From Shinella zoogloeoides (GTDB lineage Bacteria; Pseudomonadota; Alphaproteobacteria; Rhizobiales; Rhizobiaceae), in the NCBI RefSeq assembly GCF_033705735.1, contig NZ_CP131130.1:995001-1059000 (forward strand): a DNA stretch of 64,000 nt, in the 5' to 3' direction. The notes under the pieces were generated by a model that was not told where the DNA came from, searched no databases, and worked only from the letters and a program-made list of their open reading frames with translations. Each line of letters starts with the position of its first letter. Position 1 is the first letter of the stretch. Both the position numbers and the translations under genes were made by a program. This document shows, piece after piece, positions 41,535 to 49,030 of this stretch.

Positions 41535-42773
41535 TCAGAGGCCGTTGAACGACTGTTCGATCGCGGCTTTGACGTCCCGCTTCACAGCGTCCGTCGACTT
41601 GTTGCCGGACATGCGCTGCAGATGGGCGCCGATGATTTTCTTACAGAGGTCGATGTCCGACGGGTGCGTGGGCTTCCCGCCCTTTTCCGCCCAGAAGGAA
41701 TCGCTTGCATTGGAGGCCTTCTGGCGATCTGCCTCCTCTCCATTGCCCGTGCCGGCGAAGCGAAGCAGGGCGGTAGAGAACTCGTCGAAGATGCCAACGG
41801 GAGCGCGCTGGGACGGGGATGCGGGGCGCGCGCCCCCGTTGGCCTTGTCATCGCCCGAGACGGACGATGAATTGGTGGGGCTCCCGTCCTTTTGGACATG
41901 GGAAGCCCCGTCGACCTGGCGGGCCGACATATCTCGAGCATTCGCACCTGCGGCCACCGCCAGGGACGCGGCACCCGCGTCGACGAGTTCTCCCGTCCCG
42001 CCGTCGATCTTGTCCATCGGCAAGGCACCGGAGGCGATCCGGCGGACGTCCGCTGGGTTAAAGCCTTCGCCCGAGGTCGAAGAAAAGCGGGTGGCGAGCG
42101 AGGGCGTCACATCACGCGCGGCATTGGCTCGGCGATCTCGGTCTAGCTCCAGCAGTTCGTCGTCGCCGAGAACACCCATGATGGCCGCCGGCTTGTAGAT
42201 ACGTGCCCATTCCCGGCTGCCGCGGTAGACAAGCATCTTGCTGTAGGTCGCCGTGCGCCAAGGCGAGCCGTTGCCAGTGGTCTTCCATTCGCTGACCGCG
42301 CCATCCATGATGCGGTAGCCGGGCACGCGAATGCCGGGGCCGAGCTTCGCCACAACATCATCCGGAAGCGGCTGGTCGCAGAGATAGATCCGGTAATCGT
42401 CGGACGTCGGGTCGCCGGTGAAATAGTGGTGAAGCACGATGCCGAAGTTGGCTTCGAGTACCGCGGAAATGACCTTGCCTTCGAAGCCGAGCTTCCCGTG
42501 AACGATCGCGGCGCACTGGAGGAGGGCGAAGGGCGACATGTTCCAGCGATCGGCTTGCTCGCAGACCGCAAAGACGTTCGCGACGATCTGATCGCGCGGC
42601 AGGGCCTTCTTGTTGCTGCTGTTGCCTTCGGTCCGAAGCGTCTCCGGAACTAGACTGGAATTGGCGATCCGCTCGGCAAGCGACCACAGATATTCCAGGC
42701 GCTCTGGATTGATCGCCGCCGACGGGCGATACACTTCCGCCTCACTGGGAGGTGCAATTTCATTCACGTTCAT
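41535..42773 (-). CDS. recT: RecT-family single-strand annealing protein
   Basis: 412 residues. The N-terminal ~230 residues have the RecT family pattern: DQIVANVFAVCEQADRWNMSPFALLQCAAIVHGKLGFEGKVISAVLEA and SEWKTTGNGSPWRTATYSKMLVYRGSREWARIYKPAAIMGVL, including the late D-E-L box. The C-terminal third is a low-complexity, flexible segment. It lies directly after the RecE-like nuclease (4-bp overlap), the usual Red/RecET pair for strand annealing recombination. Confidence 0.88.
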   Translation of the reverse strand: MNVNEIAPPSEAEVYRPSAAINPERLEYLWSLAERIANSSLVPETLRTEGNSSNKKALPRDQIVANVFAVCEQADRWNMSPFALLQCAAIVHGKLGFEGKVISAVLEANFGIVLHHYFTGDPTSDDYRIYLCDQPLPDDVVAKLGPGIRVPGYRIMDGAVSEWKTTGNGSPWRTATYSKMLVYRGSREWARIYKPAAIMGVLGDDELLELDRDRRANAARDVTPSLATRFSSTSGEGFNPADVRRIASGALPMDKIDGGTGELVDAGAASLAVAAGANARDMSARQVDGASHVQKDGSPTNSSSVSGDDKANGGARPASPSQRAPVGIFDEFSTALLRFAGTGNGEEADRQKASNASDSFWAEKGGKPTHPSDIDLCKKIIGAHLQRMSGNKSTDAVKRDVKAAIEQSFNGL

Positions 42774-43717
42774 TGCGAGAGATCCTGTTCAATCTGTTTG
42801 AGGCGACGCTTTGCCCACTCGCGTGTCCAGGTAGTCCGGCGCACGAAGCTGCCGTCTCCACCTTCACCCTTGGGGCCGGGCCATTCGTTGGTTTGGAGCG
42901 CGCGCGCGAAAAGGCGCAGCGCCGCCTGATTTTCGACGATGCCGTCGGCGACGTCGTCGGGATGAATGGTGTTGATGCGGACGCAGTGAGGGCGCTTCTG
43001 CTCCACATAAACGAGGAAGAAGTTCTCCATCGATCGATGGAAGACGTGACGCACGGCCTCGAAGGTGAGGGCGGCCTGCTGGTGGTAGCCGCGGTCCCCA
43101 AGCCCACGAGAGATGCCTTCGTCGAAGATATCGGCAACGCATTTCATGTCGGCGCCGTCGGCGTCGTTCGGCACAGCGTCCGGGCGGGACTTCACCCAAA
43201 TCCCGGTCTCCGGATCGGGATAGAACATCGAAAGCTCGACGTGGCCGTTGAGGATACCGCCGCGAACTGGCTCTTCCAGCATTAGGCTGTTGGCCATTCC
43301 CTTGATGCACTCGACCTGTTTTGCCGTGAGGATCGTCAGGCCATTGAGCTGTTGCTCGGCGCGCCATTCCTTCGCCTCGTTGCTGCGGAACTCCGCATAT
43401 TTCGAGACGACGAAATATTTGCTGAAATCCGCTTCGCCGAGAAACAGATGGTGCGCAGCCCGGCCGAGGATCGTCGCCTCGGTATCCTGGAATGGCTCCC
43501 GGTCAGGGTTGAGAGGCGACTTGTCCCAATAATGCTTCAAGCTCTGGGAGAAGATCGTCCGAAGTTGGCTGGAACTGATCGACGGGCCAACGCAGGGCTG
43601 TCCGTGATAGACCGACATCGGCATGTTGCGAATTGCGCAGGGAATATCGACGATGACGCCGGGCACATACTCGTAGATGCCGAATTCGTCTGGCTGGAAA
43701 TCGAGATAGCTGCTCAT
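42770..43717 (-). CDS. RecE-like PD-(D/E)XK exonuclease
   Basis: 315 residues. Landmarks in order are GRAAHHLFLG (86-94), E161, D180 in VKSRPDAVPND, DMK at 190-192 as the D-x-K catalytic pair, and a following helix YHQQAALTFEAVRHV (the QxxxY-like helix). This is the exonuclease VIII/RecE C-terminal domain (DUF3799) layout. Pairs with recT as the 5'-3' resecting exonuclease. Confidence 0.9.
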   Translation of the reverse strand: MSSYLDFQPDEFGIYEYVPGVIVDIPCAIRNMPMSVYHGQPCVGPSISSSQLRTIFSQSLKHYWDKSPLNPDREPFQDTEATILGRAAHHLFLGEADFSKYFVVSKYAEFRSNEAKEWRAEQQLNGLTILTAKQVECIKGMANSLMLEEPVRGGILNGHVELSMFYPDPETGIWVKSRPDAVPNDADGADMKCVADIFDEGISRGLGDRGYHQQAALTFEAVRHVFHRSMENFFLVYVEQKRPHCVRINTIHPDDVADGIVENQAALRLFARALQTNEWPGPKGEGGDGSFVRRTTWTREWAKRRLKQIEQDLSQ

Positions 43718-45039
43718 TCTGCCGCCTCGAGCGCGACGGGCTGCTTCACGAGGCCGTCCTCGATCACGACGGCGCCAGGGCTGTCGGATTGCACGGTTTC
43801 GATCCAGACCTGATAGTCGTGCTTCTCGGCGAGATTCGCGACGACCTGCATGGAGTCTTCATCAAGGAGCGATCCTTCGCGGATCATGATCACGCGGAGG
43901 CGCGGGTTGGCCGCCATGCTGATTTCGCAGCCGGCGCGGATTTGCTCAGCCGTCGAAGCCTGGTCAAAGGGGACATCATTTAGGGTGATGAACCCGTCGC
44001 CGAAGCCGATACCAGAGACTGGCAGCGCAGCCTTCTCAATTGCCCGCAGCTTGCGCTTGTTGCTCTCCTCAATGTCCTTCGTCAGTTGGTCAGCCTCGGC
44101 CTCGGCCTTGCGGACGGCATCGAGCAACTCGTTCAGCCGGAGAAGCAGCCGGACATCGGCATTCGTTCGATTGGCGGCGTCGATCTTGGCTCGGACCGCG
44201 TCGGCGCTTTGCTGCTCTGGCAGGTCCCCGGCTTCCTTCAGGCGGAGGCGATTGGCCTCGGCCTGCTTGCGACGCTCCGCCGCCTGTTGCTCAGCCTCGT
44301 CGGCCTGTCGGCGCAGTTCGGCGGCCTTGGCGTCCAGATTGCGAGCTTCGATCTCCCACTGGTCCGCCTGGTCCGCGACGCGTGCCCGGTTGGCGCGCCG
44401 TGTCTCGATGTCAGCGTTGAATTCGCCGACCTTCTGCAGTTCTTCCGTGAGCGCCGAAATATCGATCTCGGCCGAGGGAGTCCCCTCGGGCACAGTGATG
44501 CCGGCGATCTGGGACTTCCAATCGCGGACGGTGCGGTTCACGTCGGTTCGGCGCTCGAATGCCTGTTTGCGCACCTGCTCTTCCGCTTCGAAATCGAAAT
44601 CAGGTACAAAGCGCTTCATCAGTTCGAACTGGTCGGCCGGCTTCTTCCGAGTGAATTCGAGCGGGTCGAACGTCAGATCGCCGATGAGCTTGTTCAAGAT
44701 GTTCTGGGGCGAGGTGAAACGGGCACCTTCCTCGCTCTCGACGATGAGGGTCGTCGAGAAGGACCCGTCCTCCTGACGAGTAAAGGTCCTGCGGATGGTC
44801 AAACTGCCCAGATTGATTTCGGTCTTCGCCTTGTCGGCGCCCGTGCGAATGGGCTGGTTGGGGATCTCCTTTACCCCACCCATGGCATAGAAGATGCTGT
44901 CGAGGACCGAGCTCTTCCCGTTGCCGTTTTTGCCGGTGACTTCGACGATGCGGCCGCTTGGAGTAATGGAAACCGCCTTCAGCCGCTTCACATTTTCCGT
45001 CTGCAGCTGGACGATCTTGTAGGTTTTTTCGGACATCAT
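43714..45039 (-). CDS. SMC/RecF-like AAA ATPase with coiled coil
   Basis: 441 residues from the ATG 45039 (a second ATG follows at 45036). Walker A GKNGNGKSS is at 36-44. Residues ~170-340 are a long charged coiled coil (many R/E/A/Q heptads). The C-terminal block is RLRVIMIREGSLLDEDSM, the position of Walker B, where the expected aspartate is arginine. Phage ATPases of this kind commonly precede RecE/RecT-type genes. Likely holds DNA ends or loads the recombination pair; inference. Confidence 0.85.
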   Translation of the reverse strand: MMSEKTYKIVQLQTENVKRLKAVSITPSGRIVEVTGKNGNGKSSVLDSIFYAMGGVKEIPNQPIRTGADKAKTEINLGSLTIRRTFTRQEDGSFSTTLIVESEEGARFTSPQNILNKLIGDLTFDPLEFTRKKPADQFELMKRFVPDFDFEAEEQVRKQAFERRTDVNRTVRDWKSQIAGITVPEGTPSAEIDISALTEELQKVGEFNADIETRRANRARVADQADQWEIEARNLDAKAAELRRQADEAEQQAAERRKQAEANRLRLKEAGDLPEQQSADAVRAKIDAANRTNADVRLLLRLNELLDAVRKAEAEADQLTKDIEESNKRKLRAIEKAALPVSGIGFGDGFITLNDVPFDQASTAEQIRAGCEISMAANPRLRVIMIREGSLLDEDSMQVVANLAEKHDYQVWIETVQSDSPGAVVIEDGLVKQPVALEAAE

Positions 45040-45053
45040 CGTTCCGTTCGTGC

Positions 45054-45314
45054 TTATTGAGCGCGCATCTGGCGCTTCGTGTCTTCCTCGACGAGCACGC
45101 AAAGCTCGACGATGGCGGGGCCTAGCGATCGGTCGAGGATCTCGGCGATCGCTCGCTGTTCGTCAGGAGAGCAGGCTAGAAATTCCCGGTGCGGGTTTCC
45201 CCGAAAGCGTTCTCGCCGGTCGGCCTGGTCGTCACCCGGGAAAGCTTCAAGAGGATCCACATGAATGAGCGCCGCAAGGATGTTCCGCGCTACCCGCCGG
45301 AGCGCCTCAACCAC
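45054..45314 (-). CDS. Hypothetical phage protein
   Basis: 86 residues, acidic (EAFPGDDQADRRERFRGNPHREFLACSPDEQRAIAEIL). Precedes the ATPase gene by 14 bp and overlaps the upstream gene by 8 bp. No motif recognised. Confidence 0.6.
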   Translation of the reverse strand: MVEALRRVARNILAALIHVDPLEAFPGDDQADRRERFRGNPHREFLACSPDEQRAIAEILDRSLGPAIVELCVLVEEDTKRQMRAQ

Positions 45315-45585
45315 GCGCCGCTCCAGGCTGTCCGAGCGCGCGACGCTTCAGTTCCTCGGCAATTGCCAAGAAGTGAGTGACATAGGCGTGGTGACGAGCG
45401 ACGTCCGCTTCGTGTTCTTTCTTCAGGCGCTTCACCTTCCAGGCAGGAAGGTTCTGGTGCGATCGACCGGCCGCCTTTTGCTTCTGGGCCGCCAAGTTTG
45501 CATGGAAGGCCGCGACAGAAGCCATTTGCAGCCACGAGCTTCCCTGCGCGAATGCCTCCTGAACGGAGACCGCGTTAATGGCCAT
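45307..45585 (-). CDS. First clear gene of the leftward operon, hypothetical
   Basis: 92 residues, helical and basic in the middle (AAQKQKAAGRSHQNLPAWKVKRLKKEHEADVARHHAYV). No recognised family. It begins ~235 nt downstream of the proposed PL start site, so the transcript would carry a long untranslated leader that includes a 7-bp hairpin (45736-45756). Confidence 0.6.
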   Translation of the reverse strand: MAINAVSVQEAFAQGSSWLQMASVAAFHANLAAQKQKAAGRSHQNLPAWKVKRLKKEHEADVARHHAYVTHFLAIAEELKRRALGQPGAARG

Positions 45586-45825
45586 GAGCCAACCTCAATG
45601 TCTTGAACTCGGGGAGGGCGGTTTGTGATGCTCTTGCCCAGGAGCATTTTCGTCTGGAAACGATCAGTTTCCGAAAAGTCGATTAGACTGGGATAGTCCG
45701 CGCGCACCGCGCTGCTGCTACTTGAAGACACGCCTCCTCAATGCCTCCAATTGAGGGGAGTCCCCACATTGGTTCATCCGAGTGGATTGGCTGGGCCGCA
45801 GCCGATCAATTTCGTCGATGATTAT

Positions 45826-45886
45826 GGAATATGCGAAAACGCATCTTATGTCAATATGCGAAATAGCAGAAAATGCGTTGACGCAG
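45826..45886 (-). promoter_or_regulatory. PL/OL: leftward early promoter with three operator half-palindromes
   Basis: On the minus strand TTGACA (45849-45854) is followed by a 17-bp spacer and TATTCC (45826-45831). The spacer carries the palindrome ATGCGAAAACGCAT (45831-45844). Two more copies lie behind: ATGCGAAATAGCAG (45856-45869) and ATGCGTTGACGCAG (45873-45886). They share the pattern ATGCG-N4-CGCAT with the operators at 47278-47337, so the same repressor probably controls both. Confidence 0.75.
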
Positions 45887-45927
45887 ATGCATTTTGGTGA
45901 TTGTCTCTATGTCGCGGTGTGAATCGC

Positions 45928-45969
45928 TGAAAAAGAAAGACCCCGGCGACGTTGTAGCGTCCCGAGGTC
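45928..45969 (-). terminator. Intrinsic terminator on the minus strand, upstream of PL
   Basis: The hairpin GACC-C-CGG-C-GACG / CGTC-CCG-A-GGTC with a TTGTAG loop (45939-45969) is followed on the minus strand by TTTCTTTTTC. It would end transcripts coming leftward from the repressor gene at 46,887 and so insulate PL. Confidence 0.7.
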
Positions 45970-46248
45970 GGACTGGAGTGAGTGCTTGAGGCTGATCCAG
46001 TGAGGGAAACTATATTGGTGTTCTCTCTTTGTTTCAATCTCCCATTTTGAATTTTGCGAACGAAGCCCGGGGATACCCGTGTTTCTAGCCATGACGCTTT
46101 GGGGCACCTGAGAGCCGTCGTCTTGGTGAAGTGTGCAGGTTGGGGGTGCAAGCGGTTCGCCGGCAATCAGGCGAAAGGGACGCGCAAGCACAAAGGGGAT
46201 CCGAAACCCTGCGCGTGATCAGCCTTCCTGGGGCTATAGAAACGGATC

Positions 46249-46365
46249 ATGAACCGGACAGGTAAGCGCCGACATATGGCGTGCCGGGGATGCGCGGAAA
46301 CCTCAGAACACTCAGTCGAGTGCTGGACGTGCAGTTCCTATGGGTCGGGTCTACCGGCCCCATAG
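46249..46365 (+). CDS. Possible 38-aa zinc-ribbon microprotein
   Basis: An ATG frame of 38 codons encodes a basic N-terminus and two C-x2-C pairs, CRGC and CWTC, ten residues apart, a plausible zinc site. TATAGA lies 10 bp upstream, and the ribosome binding site is weak (CGGA). It is the only cysteine-patterned frame in the non-coding immunity region. Tentative. Confidence 0.35.
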   Translation: MNRTGKRRHMACRGCAETSEHSVECWTCSSYGSGLPAP

Positions 46366-46693
46366 GGATTGGTCTGCCTCGTTTCCTAGAAGCCTAGTCG
46401 TTGCTGATAGAGGTTTATGTAAATTTTCCTAAAATCTTATGGAGAAGAGTCGATATTGGACTCCGCATCAGTTGCAAGAGCCATCGGCATCCAAGGTTGA
46501 AATAGTTTGCAGCGCGAACAGTTTGCGGATCTCGAGCTGCAAAATAATAGGCGGCTGAAGAGTTTATCGAGAATTGTGGCGCCGCGGTGTGAGTCGCTGA
46601 TCGGTTGCTGAAGAATCAAAAAACAGGAAAATTTACCTAGGTGTATTGCCAATGTTCATGTTTTGATCCAATTTGTCCGAGCTGGAGACCGAC

Positions 46694-46909
46694 ATGGAAA
46701 CAAGACGAAAAATCCTGAAATCAATGTCCTCACTAGGGGTCTTTGCCGTGATCGCGCCAACCGTGGCGTGTGCCGCTTCGCGCGACGACGACGTTGATTT
46801 TTATGCCCAAAAGCTCTCGGAGTCGTTGGCTCGGAAGCATGGCGGGCGATGGGAGATCACTGTCTTTCCCACCAATGACGGCCTCTTTATGTGCCGGCAC
46901 CCGGAGTAG
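46694..46909 (+). CDS. Small exported protein, possible Tat/Sec substrate
   Basis: 71 residues. METRRKILKSMSSLGVFAVIAPTVACAAS is a signal sequence with a twin arginine before the hydrophobic core and likely cleavage after CAA or ACA near residue 27. The mature part is ~42 residues (DDDVDFYAQKLSESLARKHGG...). GGAG precedes the ATG by 7 bp. It is convergent with the repressor gene and overlaps its 3' end by 23 bp. Possibly a lysogenic-conversion factor; unknown. Confidence 0.6.
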   Translation: METRRKILKSMSSLGVFAVIAPTVACAASRDDDVDFYAQKLSESLARKHGGRWEITVFPTNDGLFMCRHPE

Positions 46910-47264
46910 GCGGGTTTACCTTGGCGTAGGCCTCGACGAGGTTGGCGATATTTTCGCGCTGCGTGCTGTCCAGCTTGTCCATGGCGGCGATCACTCGGCG
47001 GATCGATGGATCCTGGTCTTTCGTGATCACGGGGAAATCGAGGGGCTTCCCTGTAGCTTTGGTGTAGAGTGCGAAGATCGCCGGTGCATTGCTGATATGC
47101 GGATTGTCTCTCCGGCGCTTGCCCTCGGAGAGCCATTTGCTGAAGTTGTTCGGATCGATCCCTGAATCTTCGCCCATGCGCTTGTAGACGGCGCCTTTGC
47201 CGTCGGCCTCATAAGCGGCCTTTATCTCTTTCAGGATCTGAAGAATGTAGTGATCGTTGGTCAT
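46887..47264 (-). CDS. Repressor-like HTH protein of the immunity region
   Basis: 125 residues. The N-terminal half contains an HTH-like stretch (VYKRMGEDSGIDPNNFSKWLSEGKRRRD); the C-terminal helical part may mediate dimerisation. It has no LexA-like peptidase domain, so inactivation by RecA-driven self-cleavage is not expected. Starts at the ATG 47264, 14 bp from the first operator. Divergent from the Cro-like gene, the lambdoid arrangement; which one is the lysogenic repressor is not settled by sequence. Confidence 0.72.
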   Translation of the reverse strand: MTNDHYILQILKEIKAAYEADGKGAVYKRMGEDSGIDPNNFSKWLSEGKRRRDNPHISNAPAIFALYTKATGKPLDFPVITKDQDPSIRRVIAAMDKLDSTQRENIANLVEAYAKVNPPTPGAGT

Positions 47265-47277
47265 GGCGACACCATAC

Positions 47278-47342
47278 ATGCTTATACGCATTGTGAAAAA
47301 TCGAATTCGCACATTGACAAAAGATGCGAATTCGCATATTGA
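47278..47342. promoter_or_regulatory. OR/PR: operator cluster between the divergent HTH genes
   Basis: Three sites of the ATGCG-N4-CGCAT type: ATGCTTATACGCAT (47278-47291), a weaker AATCGAATTCGCAC (47299-47312) and the perfect palindrome ATGCGAATTCGCAT (47324-47337). PR reads TTGACA (47314-47319), 17 bp, TATTGA (47337-47342), so the perfect operator fills the spacer exactly as in PL. The predicted start point is within a few bases of the ATG at 47351, so the cro-like mRNA may be leaderless. Confidence 0.78.
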
Positions 47343-47350
47343 TCAAAATC

Positions 47351-47590
47351 ATGAGTACCATGAAGCACATTCGAACTGTCGTCTTCGGGGCCTCCCAAAA
47401 GGATTTCGCCGACATTGCTGGTGTCCACCAGGCGACAGTGTCCCGGTGGGATCGTGGAGAGTTCTTCCCGGAGATCGAAGCAATGAAACGAATTCGGGAC
47501 GCAGCCAAGCAGCGGGGCATCGCATGGAGTGATGCCTACTTCTTTGAGGATCCCCGTACTCACGAGGAAAAGGATGTTGTTCCGGCCTGA
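47351..47590 (+). CDS. Cro/CI-like XRE DNA-binding protein
   Basis: 79 residues. A typical XRE HTH, SQKDFADIAGVHQATVSRWDRGEFFP, lies at about 16-41; no other domain. First gene of the rightward operon. The ATG at 47351 is only 8 bp from the -10 of PR; ATG 47360 (MKHIRTVV) is an alternative. By size and position this is the Cro-type regulator. Confidence 0.78.
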   Translation: MSTMKHIRTVVFGASQKDFADIAGVHQATVSRWDRGEFFPEIEAMKRIRDAAKQRGIAWSDAYFFEDPRTHEEKDVVPA

Positions 47591-47680
47591 GGAGGTCGGC
47601 AATTCAGGGGGCGAATAGTCGGTCATCTGCGTCCTTTCCGTTCATTGCGTGTCTAACAAGTAGCGGAAAGGAGTTGCCGG

Positions 47681-48055
47681 ATGGGACAAACTGTTTGCCA
47701 AATTCGACAAGCCAGAACGTCTCCGGAAGACGCTTATGAGCGGGCTTTCACTCTCTGTGAAGCGGCGGTCAAACTGGAGCGGAACACCAAGGTCTACATT
47801 GGCGAGGCTTTGAACTCGCTGAAGCGACGCGGGAACTTCGGTTCCTGGCTGCACAAGCTCTACCACCGGAAAAAGGTGACGATCCACCTCCATTACTACG
47901 AGCGCCTGGTGCAGATACTCGAGGAGCTCTCGGTCCAGAACCAGGAGCAGATCGGCGAAATCGAAAAGCTTATCCAGAACGCGAGAGGGCGAATTAATGC
48001 GTCTGTTCAAAGCGGCATGGAGAGCCATAGCGTCAGCGTGGGCCGTCCGCAGTAA
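47681..48055 (+). CDS. Hypothetical helical phage protein
   Basis: 124 residues. The pattern EDAYERAFTLCEAAVKLERNTKVYIGEALNSLKRRGNFGSWLHKL and YYERLVQILEELSVQNQEQIGEIEKLIQNA suggests a coiled-coil/HTH hybrid. GGAAAGGAG precedes the ATG. No family recognised. It lies 90 bp after the Cro-like gene. Confidence 0.65.
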   Translation: MGQTVCQIRQARTSPEDAYERAFTLCEAAVKLERNTKVYIGEALNSLKRRGNFGSWLHKLYHRKKVTIHLHYYERLVQILEELSVQNQEQIGEIEKLIQNARGRINASVQSGMESHSVSVGRPQ

Positions 48056-48170
48056 GCGGCGAGAACTGCTGGCAACGGCATCTTCGCACGAGGAGCGAGT
48101 CCAGCTCGCATCGAAGATGAAGGCTCTCAAGGATGCAGTGAAATGCTCCAAACGATCCTATCCAGGGTGA
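47997..48170 (+). CDS. Small basic hypothetical protein (57 aa)
   Basis: 57 codons from the ATG 47997 with GAGAGGG 7-13 bp upstream. Basic and helical: MRLFKAAWRAIASAWAVRSK then RRELLATASSHEERVQLASK. It overlaps the 3' end of the 124-aa gene (59 bp) and its stop is coupled by GTGA to the next small frame. Supported by the good ribosome binding site and the coupling. Confidence 0.55.
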   Translation: MRLFKAAWRAIASAWAVRSKRRELLATASSHEERVQLASKMKALKDAVKCSKRSYPG

Positions 48171-48268
48171 GATCCGAGCGCTTCACGAATGCAATGCGAT
48201 GGGTTTCAATCGTCGCTTCGTTCGGGTTCCCCATCATAATCGTATTCGGGCTGGTGTCCCTACCGTAG
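48167..48268 (+). CDS. 33-aa single-TM microprotein
   Basis: A GTG overlapping the previous stop (GTGA at 48167-48170) opens a 33-codon frame: ten polar/basic residues, then one strongly hydrophobic helix (WVSIVASFGFPIIIVFGLV) and stop. GTGA coupling is the habit of this operon, which supports it. Such microproteins can modulate membrane enzymes; no function is assigned. Confidence 0.42.
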   Translation: MRSERFTNAMRWVSIVASFGFPIIIVFGLVSLP

Positions 48269-48367
48269 AGCGGGCCGGCGAGAATACTCTGCCTAATGCG
48301 GCCGCTGGCCGCTAGGTGCGATCAGTTCGCGCGCGTCGCAACAGATCGAATGCAATAGCGGGCGTGC

Positions 48368-49030
48368 ATGGAAGCGAACTTGGAGACTTGGTCGAAGGAG
48401 CGGTTAATTGCCCGCATCAACGACCTGGAAGCGATGGTCGACTCTCTGAAGACGGCCGGATCCGACAACAAGGTTCTGTCGGTGAAGATGCGCTTCAATC
48501 TGACTTTCAAGCAGGCGCGCCTGCTGACGGTCCTGAGCGACGGGCGGCCGAAAACGAAGCGTGCCATTTACGAGTTCGTCTACCACGATGAGTTCGATGA
48601 TCCTCCGGAGATGCGGGTCATCGATGTCTTCATGGTCCACGTCAGAAAGAAGATCGCGCCCTTTGGCCTGTTCATCACGACCATGCGGGGCGCCGGAGAC
48701 AGCAGCGGCTTCAAGCTCAACGACGCCACACTCTTCGACCTTGTGATGTCTGACGAGGTCGATCTCGAGACATTGCCGAAGGCGCCGCAGCGCGAGCGCC
48801 CGGGCAAGGAAAACGAGAACCTGGTGATGAACGTGCTCTGTCAGGCAATGGACTCGAGTGGCAGGGCGAAAATGCTGGGTCGGTCCATCGCCAAGGCCGC
48901 CGGCCTGACGGTCACCGTAGGCTCGGTTATGAAGCGACTTGAGAAGAAGAAGATGGTCAAGATCATAGGCTGTCCCCGAAGTGGGGCCAGCGATCGCCCG
49001 TGGATCGTGCAGGTGAGGGCGCAGAAGTGA
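48368..49030 (+). CDS. CtrA/OmpR-type winged-helix regulator without receiver
   Basis: 220 residues. Residues ~40-120 (FKQARLLTVLSDGRPKTKRAIYEFVYHDEFDDPPEMRVIDVFMVHVRKKI...TTMRGAG) resemble the OmpR-type wHTH, closest to CtrA's segment with the recognition helix IDVFxxxxRKK. The phosphoacceptor receiver domain is missing. The C-terminal ~65 residues include a second HTH-like part (SIAKAAGLTVTVGSVMKRLEKKKMVK). May imitate or block CtrA sites. Coupled to the MT-A70 gene by GTGA. Confidence 0.7.
   Translation: MEANLETWSKERLIARINDLEAMVDSLKTAGSDNKVLSVKMRFNLTFKQARLLTVLSDGRPKTKRAIYEFVYHDEFDDPPEMRVIDVFMVHVRKKIAPFGLFITTMRGAGDSSGFKLNDATLFDLVMSDEVDLETLPKAPQRERPGKENENLVMNVLCQAMDSSGRAKMLGRSIAKAAGLTVTVGSVMKRLEKKKMVKIIGCPRSGASDRPWIVQVRAQK

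Larger units (their letters stand above)
45586..46693. other. 1.1-kb largely non-coding immunity-side intergenic region
   Basis: Besides the operator cluster, the terminator and the small 46249 frame, no gene with a convincing start was found. It holds an 18-bp near-perfect direct repeat, CGCGGTGTGARTCGCTGA, at 45913-45930 and 46583-46600 (one mismatch). It also holds a 12-bp perfect inverted repeat, GTAAATTTTCCT at 46419-46430 and AGGAAAATTTAC at 46625-46636. The A/T-rich part is 46,395-46,690. A regulatory RNA or long repressor 3' UTR is possible. Confidence 0.6.

Noticed and set aside
24763..45585. Leftward gene block considered as late structural genes
   Set aside because: Contents are replication, recombination, nucleotide metabolism and small early genes; no portal, capsid, tail or lysis motif was seen.
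45432..45731. Minus-strand frame of 99 codons beginning with a serine run, near PL
   Set aside because: Overlaps the 45307-45585 gene by 150 bp in another frame, and the AGGAGG lies only 1 bp from its GTG. Kept only as a possible leader.
46437..46652. Minus-strand 71-codon frame in the immunity region
   Set aside because: Odd composition for a coding frame, no ribosome binding site, and it crosses the repeat elements.
48181..48318. 38-codon plus-strand frame beginning at an ATG near 48,205
   Set aside because: Overlaps the better supported GTGA-coupled TM frame and has no ribosome binding site.
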